Shown: piece by piece, positions 46,945-60,290 of the stretch | Position numbering within the stretch: position 1 is the stretch's first letter | Layout: every line of letters starts with the position of its first letter | Source of the DNA: Malachius bipustulatus | Lineage: Eukaryota; Arthropoda; Insecta; Coleoptera; Melyridae | DNA length: 64,000 bases | Assembly: GCA_910589415.1 (NCBI GenBank) | Contig: OU342631.1 | Span: forward strand, 18,042,001 to 18,106,000 | Reading direction: 5' to 3' | Notes under the pieces: generated by a model | What the model was told of the DNA's origin: nothing | Databases searched by the model: none | Seen by the model: the letters and a program-made list of their open reading frames with translations, nothing else | Position numbers and translations under genes: made by a program

Positions 46945-49079
46945 ATAACGTACTAAATGATTCACTGATCCGCCTCCCCTGAAATCTTCATCCACCCCAA
47001 TTATGGTAAAATTTACAAAAGCAGCCCCTTACTTGTGATACTTTTTTGAAGATTCTTTTTGAAGAAGTTACGCATGCCAATGTGTTCGTAAATTCAAGAA
47101 GATTACGGCTCTCAATTGCGAAAATTGTCGAAATTTAGAATTTTTTTATTGATGAATTCATTTCTAAGCGATATTTTTTTAGTATGGAATGAAAAAGTGG
47201 GTATTATTTAAAACTCTAGCTGATGCTGAAAAATAAAATAAAATCATAGTCCTAGCAACATAAAATATTATTCAATTTTACGTAGTAAATATAAAAAAAA
47301 AACATGAATGGTGTGTGTATACCTACAATTATTATTTATTTGCTTTGTGTAGGTAAATAATTATTATTGTGACAAAGCAATCACTCCAACTCGTCATTAT
47401 TATTTATAGTTATTTATTTATACTTCGGTATGTAAACAAGAGTTTCCAATGCATATAATTTAGTTTTTGCAGGGTGTGCATAAACATTGTACCAACTGAA
47501 AAATAAATACAATTCGAGTAGTTTTAATTGATAAATTAGTCAACTCGCAATTTTATTTACATTGTAATATAACTGAATCAATAGTTTGAGAAACTCTTTT
47601 GTCCCAAAAAATTTTATTCGATTTCAGTAACGTTTTTAATCTTACCATACCATTAAGGGATGAAAACTAAAGAGTAAAATTTTAAATAGCTATAATAATA
47701 TGAAGAAGTATAGTCTTATGACTTATCTCATAAGAGAGTAAAGTAGTACTTCAAGAATTACTCATCAATATTCTCAACCTATACCATGACACTTTTTTTC
47801 TAAACGAAGTCTAATTCAAATAAATAACTTGATTTCATTTTTAGAAATTCTATAAGGTTATTTTATGGGCAAGTAATGTATAATTTCTTAAATCAATGAT
47901 TCAGTTATACCAAATAATTAATTATCGAGGTGAAAATTGATCGTGAAATTATTTCACAGACATACGATAGCTGCTGTCAATTATTGAAAAAACAATCACC
48001 ACTATTATTATGAATTTACAAAAAAGAGGCTTTTTCAAGCCATACTATATTATAAGGGTGTCTCAGGATACTTTCCTATAAGATTTATCAGGTAATTGAT
48101 CATGAAAAATTAAATCAGCTTACAACTTTTGGATAGGTGTAACTAAAACACCCCTGTGACAGACTCTAATATCTCAGAAACTGATGCGAATTGACCAAAA
48201 TCAGAAATAGCGCTTACATAATTTTTAATTAACACGCTCAATAAAAGTCCATCAAATTAAGTAAGCTAAATCTAAAAGAGTTCTCTGGACGTGTTTGGGC
48301 TTTATATTTGCATTTATACTGCGCTAGAAAAACTTAAAGGTTATGAATATTACCTAGGATGGAACCTGATGGTACCCCATTTTTTTGCATAAAATTAGGG
48401 GACTTGGATGCAATCATCTGATCGAACAGTAGTACTAAAAAGGGCTGTTAAAGGAACAGGGTGGTGAAGGTAGACCTTATTGTAGCATCCATATCGCTTA
48501 AAAAATTAGACGCAAAAGCTGATCGAATTTTTAGTAACTTGAAGAATAAATTTGGTTGCTTTGAATATTAGAAATGTGGCAAGTATTTTACCATGCAGTC
48601 ACCTTCTGCAGGTAAATTGTGGATGAAAACTCAACGAAAATATCTTACTTTTCAGACTGTGGAAATCTAAACTCGGATGATCTTGGGATTATGGAATGGG
48701 ATGAAGATCTTTGGCCCCCAAGATAGTGCAATACCGTGACGGTGATTTCGCACTTGTTTTGTACCCCCTGCTCTGACACTGACCCCCTTTTCTATCATCA
48801 GTTTTCGTGATAATTTACCTGATTTTCCTGAAAAGGGGAGATTTTCTTCAAATTGAGCTTCCAAACTATGTTCCGATGAGCCAGACTGAAACAAAGAACT
48901 GATCAAATTATTTCGCCTCTGAAATGAAAAAAATCGATATTTGAAATTTCATAGAGAAATGCGAAAATAAATTTTTCAAGTCTTTATAAATCCGAAGAAG
49001 CCCAATTTTCATATGAGCTACTTTGGACTTGTTTGTAACATGCTGAGCTATTTGTGGTAAGATTTTCTTTAGGTCACTC
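46945..49079. other. Unassigned DNA
   Basis: No firm gene. At 48667-48906 (minus) a 79-codon ORF begins after an acceptor-like TTCTTTGTTTCAG and contains a donor-like GGTAAAT; it has no recognised motif, so I leave it unassigned. A GGGTGTCTCAGGATAC MITE-like end sits at about 48056. Confidence 0.4.
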
Positions 49080-49081
49080 TA

Positions 49082-49872
49082 GGTGTTATGTAATTGAATG
49101 TCAATATTTAAGGGGGTGATTTTTGGGTCCATTCTAAGAAGAAAACTTCATAAGAACGTATGTCCTAAGAGTCTTAACTTTTGAGATACAGAGTGGTAAA
49201 GTTTTTAAAAATAAATTATTTTTTCATAATATCTGTATACCGCTCTGGATATTCTAATGAAATTTAATAGACAGGTATTACTCATCAAGAGGCATTTTTT
49301 CATGTACCACATTTCGTTTTATCTCCACTAGTGACGATCGTGCAGAATTTTACCTATGAATATTTTTATATTTTTTTTTATTGTCATTTAACGACAATCT
49401 TGTGACCATGTAGAGAAACAGATTTTATTTTTTTATGCGAAAACCGTGCATCGGTCTGAGAAACAACAAGTAACCAAATTTGCTTGGAAATGAATGGGGA
49501 TTCCAAAAATGATTTCTATTTGAACAGAAATCAGTGGCCTACCATCAATGTCTGCTAAAATATGCCGGTAAAATTCTGCACGATCGTGCAAAATCGTCAC
49601 TAGTCGAAATAAAATGAAACGTGGTATACATGAAGAAATGCCCCTTGATGCGTTATACCTGTATACGAAATATCATTAAAATATCCAGAGCGGTATACGA
49701 GATATTACGAAAAAATGATTTATTTTAATAAAATTTTGTCACCCTGTATCTCAAAAGTTAGGACTTTTAGGACATAGTCCGAAAACGTATTACGTTCTTA
49801 TGAAGTTTTCTTCTTAAAATGGACCCAAAAATCACCCCCTTAATTATTGACATTCAATTACATAACACCCTG
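49082..49872. mobile_element. Fold-back MITE ((CA)GGGTGTTATGTAATTG), TA duplication
   Basis: The left end GGTGTTATGTAATTGAATGT is mirrored by ACATTCAATTACATAACACC in complement at the right, where the end is CACCCTG. Arms of ~260 bp include CGTCACTAGT/ACTAGTGACG. TA flanks are at 49080-49081 and 49873-49874; the left terminus has lost a couple of bases relative to the right. Confidence 0.88.
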
Positions 49873-49874
49873 TA

Positions 49875-52800
49875 GATATCTATTCTTAATATTGATAATA
49901 ATAACTTTTAGAGTTTTATTTGTGAAAAGGCCACGATTACCACTTTTTGGCGTTCTTCTTTTTGACCCTTTGGCAAACTTATCTTCTTAGATGCTCAGAT
50001 CTTAGGTCTTAGATCAATGAGGTAAGCCGCAACGAAGACAAATTGTTCAAGTTTATTGCCCCATTTTTCAATTATTTTGAGCTACCTATGTAAAGTTTTT
50101 ACATTAGAAATTTCGGGTTAACTATCTGGATTGTAGCTGATAAAAATAAGCTGGTCCGAAATTTTTTTTTTAATAGTACACTTTTGTTCTTTTTCTCCTA
50201 AATACACTAACTTTTTTAATTGTGTTGCTTCAATTCTGTTATTATTACATATATGATGTTTTTTTGGTGATCAGGGTAGTTTCAAACATTTATAAAAATT
50301 ATTTATCTTAGAATGGATCAGAGGTCTGTCTTAGGGGTATCTTTGAAACAATTTGTAAGACGCTTTGAACTTATTTTTGGATACGTATATCGAGTAAGCT
50401 AGATCGAGGGATCAATTATTCTGGGACACTCTGCATTATAATATAAATTTTATTTGTAGTACCTAAACTTATTTTTTATATAAATTTGCTAAGAATGACA
50501 AAGCGGAACAGTTAATATGATAGACTATCCTAGCTTACATATAATAGTTGGTAACTACCTATTTTATAAAAAGCTTTATCCGAAGTTACACTTAAAATAA
50601 GTATGTTGTACTGATTAATAAGTTTTAAAGCTCTTTTAATTTCGTTTATAAGAACTTCGCTTATTAATTATTACTAGAAATTCAAGTTGTTGTAATGAAA
50701 AAAGGAAAAAATTATTTTACAAGTATAGCACGATTGTGCATTCAAGTTTAATAATTAAAATCTTTATTAATCTCGAAGTAATTATTAAACTTTTATCTTC
50801 GAAAATTACTTACACAGTATGTCCACAAAATAATCCTATACACTACATAAATGCGAGTCCAATTATTATTATTATTATTATTACTACTACAAAAGATTCC
50901 ACTTATTCTATTTACTTTCGTAAAAAGGATTCAGAATTAAGGACGCATTTTTTGAGACATGCTGTAGTTACTTACCTATCTTTTACAATACAAGAGTTCT
51001 TAACAAAGTAATTGAATAGTTAATTCTATAAAAACGGCGAGGTTTCAAATAATTAGAATGAATCACAAATGTTCCTATTCTTGCAAAAATTAGAAGAATT
51101 AGGTATGAAGAAATTTAATAGTATAAGAGTCCAGGGTAACATAGAAGTTAATATTACAATTATTACCCTGTTACAATAATAAAATATTTCTTGCAAAAAA
51201 ATTAAGAGACTCAAGCAACAAGCAGGTTGTTGCAGCCTGAAAAATTATGAATTTTGACGAATTAAAATAACTAGGTAAACACTCATTAGGCTCTTTAACT
51301 GCAAAAAAACTGATTTTTGCGCGCGCGAATCTCTTCATATCAATACAAAAATTATTAAAGTTAGAAAACAAATAACATTTTATATTTATTAAAATATTTT
51401 TCCTTCTTGGCTGTAGATTGTATAAGAAAGCAGAGATAAGTAGGAAATTTTATAAAGAGAGATCCGGGGCTACGGAACGGGTAAATTTATTGTAAGACTC
51501 AATAATAATTTTAGTTTCGGTAAAGTCTTGATAATTAATCAAATGTTAAGAAAGAGCTAATAAGTTTACTCAAATTAAGTACACATTTCTGCAATTTTGT
51601 AAAACGAAAAAATATCGAAAATAATTTTACAAATTTACTGGTTTTTTCTCTTCATCTTTACCTATTTGACTAAATGTAACTAAAGCAGTGTGCAACTAAA
51701 CTAAAGCTTTCAAAAATACAATTTTTACATCAATATGTTGCCTAAAATTGAGAAAAAATATCGCGCAATACCAAGATTTTTATGCAGTTCCTGTGCTGTA
51801 TAAAGTCCTTATAGGCAAGGCGTCAGAGAAATTAAACAACCTAAATAATTATTGTGCTTTAAATTTAGAAAAAAAAAATTACAGTTAGAATCAGTTGATT
51901 TTATGCCTCTTTTGAATACATTTTTTACCCCTCCCTCGCACTCCGGGAGAGCTGCAATTTTCCAAAATGGCAACAAAAAATGGTTTTTCACTAATATTTC
52001 TGCATGTTTTGAGTGGTTTAACGGATAAAAAGGTTATCAAAATTACTTGAGGCTGCAAAATTGAAAAGGTTACAAGTATCGTGTCAAACTCACGCAACTT
52101 ACTGACTCTATCCTGCAACCTGCAATTAACAAAAAGACGAGTTTTTATGACCTATTTTGTCAAATTACCGAAATCTAATTGACTTGAAAGTCGAGCACAG
52201 GTGGTAGGATGGTAGTAAATTACAATAATTTATACCATGTTGCCAGATATAGCTAATTATCCACTTTTTACACATTTTCCTAAACTGTTCATTCAACTTG
52301 AAAATGCTAAAAAAGTGTTCCCTAAAGAACAACATTTTTTATGATACCTACTTCCAGCTAAAGACGTATAATATGATTTAGGATTTGCTCGAGAAATTAA
52401 TAAATAATTTGATTTTTAACAGCCTAGCTTAAAATACATCTAAGACGCAATGAAACTTCTTAAAAGCAGTAGGGATATTTCGTAACAAGTAAACAGTTTC
52501 CAATTTATGTGAAATATTTTTTATTGAATTTCGGACTCATTCGCCATTATTTATTGAAGGCAAATATTTATTTTACTAAAATCATCATTAGCCTTTTTAC
52601 GACTGAACTTTCCTCAAAGACGTATCCAAATATTTAACCAGATGCATGGGGAGAATTTGAAATCTTGTCGATCTACGCCTTTTCTGTTTGTTGCCTATCT
52701 CTTAATTTTTTTAAATAAATATTTATACGTACTTACTTTATTTTATATCAAGAATAATTTTGTAAATTATTGTAAATTTGACTAAATATTTTCATAAATA

Positions 52801-54595
52801 TAAACAGTTTCATTCGTAATTAAGAAAAACTTGATAAGGAAATAAATTAACCAAATCAGAAACTTTGAAGTTGGGGCTGTTTGGATAAGAAAAAATCATC
52901 AATAATGACTGTTAACAATAAGCACCGCCGTTTTTATTGCAAAAGAAATTAAACCAATAATATAACAATTAAAACGCTCAGTTATTGTAATTGCATAGGT
53001 TTATTAAATAATTAAAATATAAAATTAATTTGTGTAGCTTGATTGGCTGTTACTAGAACAGTCTGGCAGCTATACGGCAGCCATCATGTCTTCCTACATT
53101 AAACTGATTATTTTTATTGATAATTTTGTATAAAAATAAGCATACCTTTATCTATAAACATTATTATAAGTCTATAGGTAGGTGTACCTAAACGTTCATT
53201 ACATCTAAACGGTGTCGAATTTATTAGAAACAGGGAGCAAAATTGTCACTTCGTGCTAGAGAGATTATCGCTAATAAGTATATCGATAATGAACACGTCT
53301 TTTTATAACCCTCTGTATTCATCTTCTTTTACTTCTTACTTCAACGAATCACACAAACACTTACTTAAGGAAAATATAATAAAGTTGTCGAAACTTATGA
53401 AACTTTATACTGAATTATTTCTGTATATAAGGAGATTATATTATTTACCTATTCATTTATTATACCCGTCATACATTAAAAGGACATTAGAAAGAAAAAA
53501 ATAAAAAAAAAATTGCGCTGCATCTATAAAACTTTTACAGTGACTTTAAATAAAGACACACACATTCACCCGCGGGAAAGTTTATTTGAGACTTAAATGT
53601 AAAGTTGCTCATGCGAAGACTAAAAACAACATCTCTGACAAGTATAGTATCTAATAAAAAAAAAAACAATGTCCCCAGATCATGAAAACACCTGCACACG
53701 AAAAATCTTCTACGAGAACACAACTCTCTTTCAACGCAAGTGGAGTTTTGCTGTTTCATCGTTTAATGATGGAGACTTTGCTGAAGGTTTCTATTCCGAT
53801 TGCTATTGATGATTCTGTGTGGTGTACCGTATTATAATTTATTCAAACCTGACCGTACCGTTGGGCGATAGTGGACCGTGAAAATTGTACCCCTACACCA
53901 CTCCCTTTCTCATCCGGAAATTATCTGCCTGGAGAGATTTTCCCTTTCAAACTTTAATAAAACATGGTCAGGACTGGTGGGTTCAATGCGCCTACATCAG
54001 GTTAACCACGGTTGGAACTTCGTATTATTATTTTCATGACCTGGTTATATCAATAAATGTGGTCTCAAATCTCAAATAATATCTTATTTCAGACGATTCG
54101 TTACTGTCTATTAAAAAAGGCATCAGCTTAAGCTTGTTTATTACAATTGGACAAATTTAATGGTCTGATATTCAGGAGATTTTCTAGAAAGTGAACATTT
54201 AACAGAGGCTTCTTAAGATTTCTGAGTTTCTGAAGATGTTCGGAAGATAGTAATCCCGAAAGTCTTTCAAAAGATAGCAGTTTTTATTTATAGAATTTAA
54301 AGTGTATTTTCCAATAGGATTTGAACATCACATTTTATTATTGCAGCACTTTATGAATAATTAACATTTTGGGGGGACCCAGGTTCAAGCTTCCTCCCGA
54401 ATGGTAAACTCACAGAAATACACTGTGTTTGGGGTGAATTCGAAATGAAACTTTTGTTTTTAAATCCAATTTTTGACTAAATTTTTTAAATCAACGCTTT
54501 CTATTTTTATCTGCAAAATTTGTCAGGTTTACGAGTGTAAGGCATTCACATAAAAATCATCGCGAAAAAAATGTTTTCTATCAATTTTTTCAGGT
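49875..54595. other. Unassigned AT-rich DNA
   Basis: No supported gene. An (ATT)n microsatellite lies at 50862-50890. A MITE-like end in inverted orientation (CTGGGACACTCTGCA) is at about 50428. All ORFs are below 92 codons and without motifs. Confidence 0.5.
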
Positions 54596-54940
54596 AAAAA
54601 TGAATAAAAGATAAAACTGCACCTTGGTATGCACTCCAAGCAGCCAAAACGTATGCCAACAACTGAGTGCAGTGCTCCACGATGTGCGTGGAAGTAGCTG
54701 ATGGCCTGCTAGCGCCGTGTCGCGCTGTGAGTTAGAGGTGGATATTGAAGATACGTGTTTCGTCCTAATTGGGACTCTTCAGTAGAATAATAAATCTTAC
54801 TAACACACAGCACAACCTTGATCACTTACCCATAGTGCTAGAGGAATAAAAAAAATGAATAAAAGATAAAAAGTGCACAGAGATCGGCTTGCGCCATAGG
54901 ATGCACCCCAGGCAGCAAAACGAATGCCATCAACTGAGGG
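54596..54940 (-). mobile_element. Candidate retrozyme: tandem hammerhead-bearing repeat
   Basis: AAAAATGAATAAAAGATAAAA occurs at 54596 and again at 54851, a 255-bp period. Each copy is followed by related sequence (GCACTCCAAGCAGCCAAAAC versus GCACCCCAGGCAGCAAAACG, and CCAACAACTGAG versus CCATCAACTGAG). The unit between holds a hammerhead core on the minus strand. A one-and-a-part tandem of ~170-400-nt hammerhead units is the known layout of metazoan retrozymes, non-autonomous retroelements thought to be moved by Penelope-like machinery. It could instead be the pseudo-LTR of a decayed Penelope-like element. It has no coding capacity. Confidence 0.6.
54739..54800 (-). ncRNA. Type I hammerhead self-cleaving ribozyme
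   Basis: On the minus strand: CTGAAGA (54782-54776, consensus CUGANGA), stem II GTCC/GGAC (54775-54772 with 54765-54762) closed by a CAATTA loop, GAAA (54761-54758), then AC-AC-GTA with a two-base-pair stem III and predicted cleavage after GTA (after 54752). Stem I is weak: one A-U pair next to the core, an internal loop, then TTAT pairing with ATAA-complement sequence (about 54787-54790 with 54743-54746). All invariant core nucleotides are present. A very short stem III is usual in Penelope and retrozyme hammerheads, which cleave best as dimers. Confidence 0.75.
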
Positions 54941-57270
54941 GTGTAACAATTATTGAAGGGTCGTAAAAGAAAATTTTGGATGAAAGTCTCTTAAGATTAC
55001 TGAAACTGGAATTCGAAATATCTTGATACGCTGGGTAAAAATATTTGATTATAGAGTGCTTAAACCCGTTTAAAAAAAAAATGGTCATATAAACTCAAAA
55101 TGTAAAAATTTTGTAATTATTAAATCAAAACTGCAAGGAATTCTTCTTTTTTCAAAAAGTTTGACTTTCTCGTTTTATTCCAGGATTCTTGTCAAGTCTA
55201 TAAACAGCAGTTAGTCTTTCTGTCGGAAACGGCACGTCTCAGAAAGAAAACAGTTTCATTCATAAGATCCAATATGAGAGTGCTCACAATGATTCAAGAT
55301 TCAGGCATATAGAACTCACCAAGATTGGTCACCTCACATTTGAGTCAATTTTCGGTCAATATTGAGAGTAACAATTGCTGTACTGCAATTTTTCGGAATC
55401 TCTAGATTTATAAAACCTATGCCAGATGCTTATTAATTTATTATTTTGTGTTCCTTTTCTAAATGGTAAATAAAATAACTTTCAGACTTTATGACTCTTT
55501 TTAAAGACTCTTACTTAGAACTCAGTAGACTCTCCGTGGCAATTCCATCCATATGTTCATAGAAGTCGCGAATCCACTGAAAATAGGTTGTGGTGAGTAC
55601 ACATATGGTGGAAGATAAAGGTGACTAAAAAAGATGACGAGCATCATGGAGTGGCTGTAACAGTACCTACCAACAGCCAGTGATGATAGAAAAAATAAAT
55701 CAATGGGTAAATAATGATCTGCACATTATATACTTTAATATTCTACCTACACATATAGGATAAGCTCTCGGAAATGACAATAAATTGCTTTAAAAAAATC
55801 CTAGAAATTCAGAGATAGACATTAGATTATAACTCGGCTACATGAACTAAAAGTAGTTTAGTCTACTCGTAGCACTGAGCAGCTAAATTTTGTGTTTCAA
55901 CAGCCTATTGTATGAGCTATACCTTAAGACGATGAAGGGGTAAATAAAGCTAGAAATTACGCCCACTTTATCCATCGTTTACAACGTTCCTCAATTCTGT
56001 CAATTTTGTCTTGTTTTGTTTTTTTTTTTTCAATAAATTAAAATTTTCTTGTCAGAAAGTTATTTCTCTGCCTTTAGCTTGATTATTCTTCCTTCCATTC
56101 TTATCAAGAGTAGAATTTTTGACCTGTCGAATAGTCTGACTAGAAAACCTTACAGGTTGTAGTAAAGAAAATTAATTAATTGGTGGATAGATTGGGCTTT
56201 TTTTGATAAATCAGAACAAGAATGTTCACGCTGTGTATACTAATCAATAAGAAAAAAAAGATAATTGTATGGACGTGTACGTTGTACGAATAGATGTTAA
56301 ATATATACATAGATGACCATATACATATAACCCATGAAAAAATATTAAACCAAGGACTATTATTATGAATGTCTTATCTAATTTAATTATAAGTTAAAGA
56401 CAATGCAAATCTTTGTACAGCACATAAACATTAGTAACAACATTGATAACAATAGTTCCTTTATATGTGGGTTTATCTATATACTCGTATTACATAGATA
56501 ATCGCTGTTTATTTTTCTTCATGGAACGATATGACTAAAATCATCGTCAATAAAATATTATATTGTATTAGATCGTTTTATTTACATATTTTATCTGCAC
56601 TATTCAATGCAAGACGAAAACGTTTACATGCAGGTCAAACTGCATTTCGAAGGCAGGGTTTCAAAATAAGAAAAGAAGACATCTACTACAACCAGACGTG
56701 CTTCGGAAGTTAGGTTGGAAGGGAGTTCCCTTGGGGCAGAGAGACTCTCCTAAATACGTCTCTACAGGGGTTAAATTGTGGCAAAATAGAGCGCGGAACT
56801 AACTTTAGTAGGTACTCCTGAAACTTAAAACATTTTTCCTATTTCTATCTTGAAAAATATTTTATAAACTGAATATTATTAGATACTTATGTCCCGTTTA
56901 AATTCTTCTCTTCACTGTCATTTCAGAGACAGAACCGTTTGTTCCATTCTTTTGAGTTATTTTATTGGATTTTCACATTCATTTCGAATTTCTGCATGTC
57001 AGTTCCATAAAATAATCTTGAACTTTTTGACTTTTTCGCAGTTCTCTGGCTTCGAGTGCTATGATTCAATTTTGCTGAATTATTTTTTATTTTTGAGACT
57101 ATTTCTATATTTAAAAAATATAGATATTGTTAGATATTAAAAAATTAGTGATTCTGGATAACTTATAAGGATACTAAAAATCCTTACATTTTACTACAAT
57201 TTTCAGTATTACAACGTTTTCTGAATTACATAAGCATGAAATTATTATTCATGATAAACGACGTTATACA
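54941..57270. other. Unassigned AT-rich DNA
   Basis: No gene recognised; short ORFs without motifs. Confidence 0.5.
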
Positions 57271-57932
57271 GTATATTTTTAGTCGTTGCTGATGAAATTT
57301 TCAAAATTTCTTATTTTAACCATATCTTCTTTATTATTTGACATTAATAAATAATTTTTTGTATATAGGTATACGTAAGTCGCCACGAGCTACCCACTTG
57401 ACGTTTCAAAAATTTTCAAAGCCGACCAGATCCCAAAGTTTTCATAGCCTACTTTTGTTTTTCTTATGGCCGCCATATTGATTTTTTATGGTCGTTCGGT
57501 GTAAAATAAATCAAGGAACCAAAAAACTATTAACATTCAAATTTTTTATTTTTTTTTAATTCTTTTTTCGAAAAAAAATTATTTTTTCGCTCAATTACGT
57601 TAATATGAAATCATATTACTTGCCTTATGGTTTTTTACTTTTTATGTGATATTCGGTATGAAGTTTTTTTTTTCTAAAAAAGAATAAAATTTTTTAAATT
57701 TTTGTTTTCGAATGTTATTAATTTTTAATGGTTTTCTCGATTTATTTATTTTATACCGAATGACATAAAAAATCAATATGGCGGCCATAAGAAAAACAAA
57801 AGTTGGCTATAAAAACTCTAGGATCTATATATAGTCGGCGTTGAAAATTTCCAATAATAAAAAAAATATGGCTAAAATAAGAAATTGTGATTTTTCAATT
57901 TTCAAGATATTTCAGCAACGACTGAAAATATA
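57271..57932. mobile_element. Fold-back element (AGTCGTTGCTG family)
   Basis: GTATATTTTTAGTCGTTGCT at the left is mirrored by CAGCAACGACTGAAAATAT at the right. Arms include TTTCTTATTTTAACCATAT, AAGCCGACCAGATCC and TTATGGCCGCCATATTGAT with their complements. The centre is AT-rich (57540-57700). Fragments of the family occur at 6030-6140 and 23340-23460. Confidence 0.82.
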
Positions 57933-58969
57933 AAAAAAAAAAATCAGATTCTTATTAAGCATCAAATTGTGCAACTTTTCGTTAATTTAACCGAGCCTGT
58001 ATCTCTTGTCGTTTCCAAGATCCCCATGTACTGCCGCTTCCACTGGTATAAGTATAGGGAAAAACAAATTTTGTCAAAATTCAATTTTTTTAGAGCTTTG
58101 AAATGTTGATTAAATTTTTGGTATTGTTGTCAGCTATTCTTACATAAAACAAATACTTCCTTTTTTAAGACTTCGATTTTTTTATAAAAACTTCTCGAAA
58201 AAAATTCAAAAATTAAAAAAAAATCCATCTTGTAGGTATGTAAAAAAATAATTTTCGTGAAAATCTGTAATTAGACCTCACGCTCGCAGTATCGTTTATA
58301 CCTAAATAACTTTTCTCGTTATGTCATGCAAAAATAATGCAAAACAGAACTCAGGATCTGGTTTTGAAATTGTCCTGAGTTCCTTCGATTCAAGGGTGAT
58401 TCATGTCTTTCCCGAAATTTTTGATGAGCCCTATCTTTTGAACGAATTGATGGAATTTATTCAAATTTGGTAGGTGTGCTCTGCCAATGACACTTGATAC
58501 TCCGCATTTTCCATCGATCCGAAAACTGCAGGTCCGTACTTACTTTTTCTGCTCTAATTAGGTTTGGCTAAAAAAGTTTCCCATGTATTTTCTTCAAAGT
58601 TTAGTGTCATTTTCGAAAGCTATGAAAAATATCACAATTGCGGCAAAAAAATTTTGGCCCCATTAAACTGAATCGAAAAGAAAATAAAGATTTTTAATAT
58701 CTTCAGGATTCAAATTCATGGTTGTTCATTATTTTCGAAAAATCAAATGTAATATTTTAGAACCTTAGAAGCGTATTTAGTTGTTACTTCCAATAATTCG
58801 CTTGTTCTGTAGATTCGGCCAGGATTTTGGACCGTACTAAATTTTTTTTGCGCTAAACATAAGTTTTAATAAGAAAATACAACTCAGAGAAAAATGGTAA
58901 AATTGTTATATGACAACCAAACGCTGTACATAAGCGAAACACACAGAAAACTATCAGATGTTGGGAAGA

Positions 58970-59710
58970 AAAACAACAATTTGTTCAACTGTGTCCGCCC
59001 TTCATCTTGATTATGAAGGCTTTCATGTACCCCCACAAGAAATAATCTTAGTGGCGTTAGGTCAGGTGACCTGAAGGGCCAAGCATAGGGACCTTCACGA
59101 TCTATCCACCGGTTGGGATAGGTCGTTGATGGTTTCGGACAGCTATCTTTTTAACGAATTGATGGAATTTCCCGAATTTCATTTCTGCTCCAATTCGGTT
59201 TTGTCAAAAAGTTCACCCTGTAGGTATCCAATAAATGGGCGGGCGCCCCATCTGTTGCAAGATCATTCCTCTCTAATTTACGTGCCTCGTTTTTCAACAG
59301 ACCAGGAAACTCGTTTTCTAGGAAATTATCGTGGATCCGTCTTTGTTCTAAGAAGCTGGAACCAATGAGTTTGTCACAAATTAGACCACATCACATGAAA
59401 ATTTACGCTGTAAATGGGTCTTCTTCGTTACATGGGAGTTCTCTTTCGACAAAACATGTGAACTTCGAGTATTTAAGTCCCCATATTTCCTAAATTGAGC
59501 TTCATAGGTTAAAAGAATTCTAGGAATATTGCCTCTATGTTCTAAAATCCACTGACAAAATGCCGGTCTAGCAACTTCTTCACCCACTTCGAGCCTCCAC
59601 TTTCTGTACGATAGGAATGGAGACGTTCCGTTTTGACTATCCTCCACCCTTGAGAATAATATGATGGCACTCCCACAGTAACGCATATTCGATTCCTGCT
59701 TGTTTGAGGA
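58970..59710 (-). pseudogene. Mariner-type transposase, broken
   Basis: Minus-strand pieces in order: FCQWILEHRGNIPRILLTYE then AQFRKYGDLNTRSSH (about 59580-59440; consensus ILLTDEAQF, with the first catalytic Asp now Tyr), KTHLQRKFS, a DKLIGSSFLEQR-like stretch (about 59370-59330), FLENEFPGLL (about 59310), LQQ followed by a frameshifted DGAPAH block (about 59260-59235), then RWIDREGPYAWPFRSPDLTP (about 59113-59055). A one-base insertion then shifts the frame at the third catalytic Asp (PL-D-FLWG-like, about 59045). A ~75-bp solo arm fragment (about 59150-59225) is lodged between the QQDGAPAH and RWIGR blocks. Inactive. Confidence 0.8.
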
Positions 59711-60290
59711 TTCTGTTGAACCATCTAAATGATGTCTTCGACTTAAAAATTTAAATAAAAATCTTTACGATGACTCAAAAGTTCAAGGAAATATGTCGAG
59801 TTTGATGGCGTCCTGCATATGAACATCATCTGCACTGAATTGTAGTTTTTTTTTTCCAACATTTGTTGGTAGTTTTATTTCTGTTTGGCTTATGTTTAGA
59901 GTGTTTGATTGTCATTAAAATTGCTATTTCTTCTTAGAGTTTTTTTTTTATTAAAACTTATCTTCAGTTCAAAAAAAAACTAGTACGGTTCCTGCACAAT
60001 CAATCCTGCTAAATCTGCACAACAAGCGAATTAATTTGAAATCACTAACACTACTAAATACGCTAGTTTTAGAAAAACGCATTGGATTTTTAGAGAATAA
60101 TAAACCATGTATTGGAATCCTGAAAATAATAAGTATTTATTTTCCTCTCGATTCAGCTTAATGGTGCCAAGCACTTTTTTGTCGCAATTGTGGAATTTTT
60201 CATATAGTTTTCGAAAATGGCACTAGATTTTGAAGAAAATGCATGCAGGGTGAAATTTTTAACAAAACCGAACGAGAGCAGAAAAACTAA

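Noticed and set aside
48667..48906. 79-codon minus ORF with splice-like signals as a host exon
   Set aside because: An acceptor-like and a donor-like site are present, but no partner exons, no family resemblance and no conserved motif could be seen.
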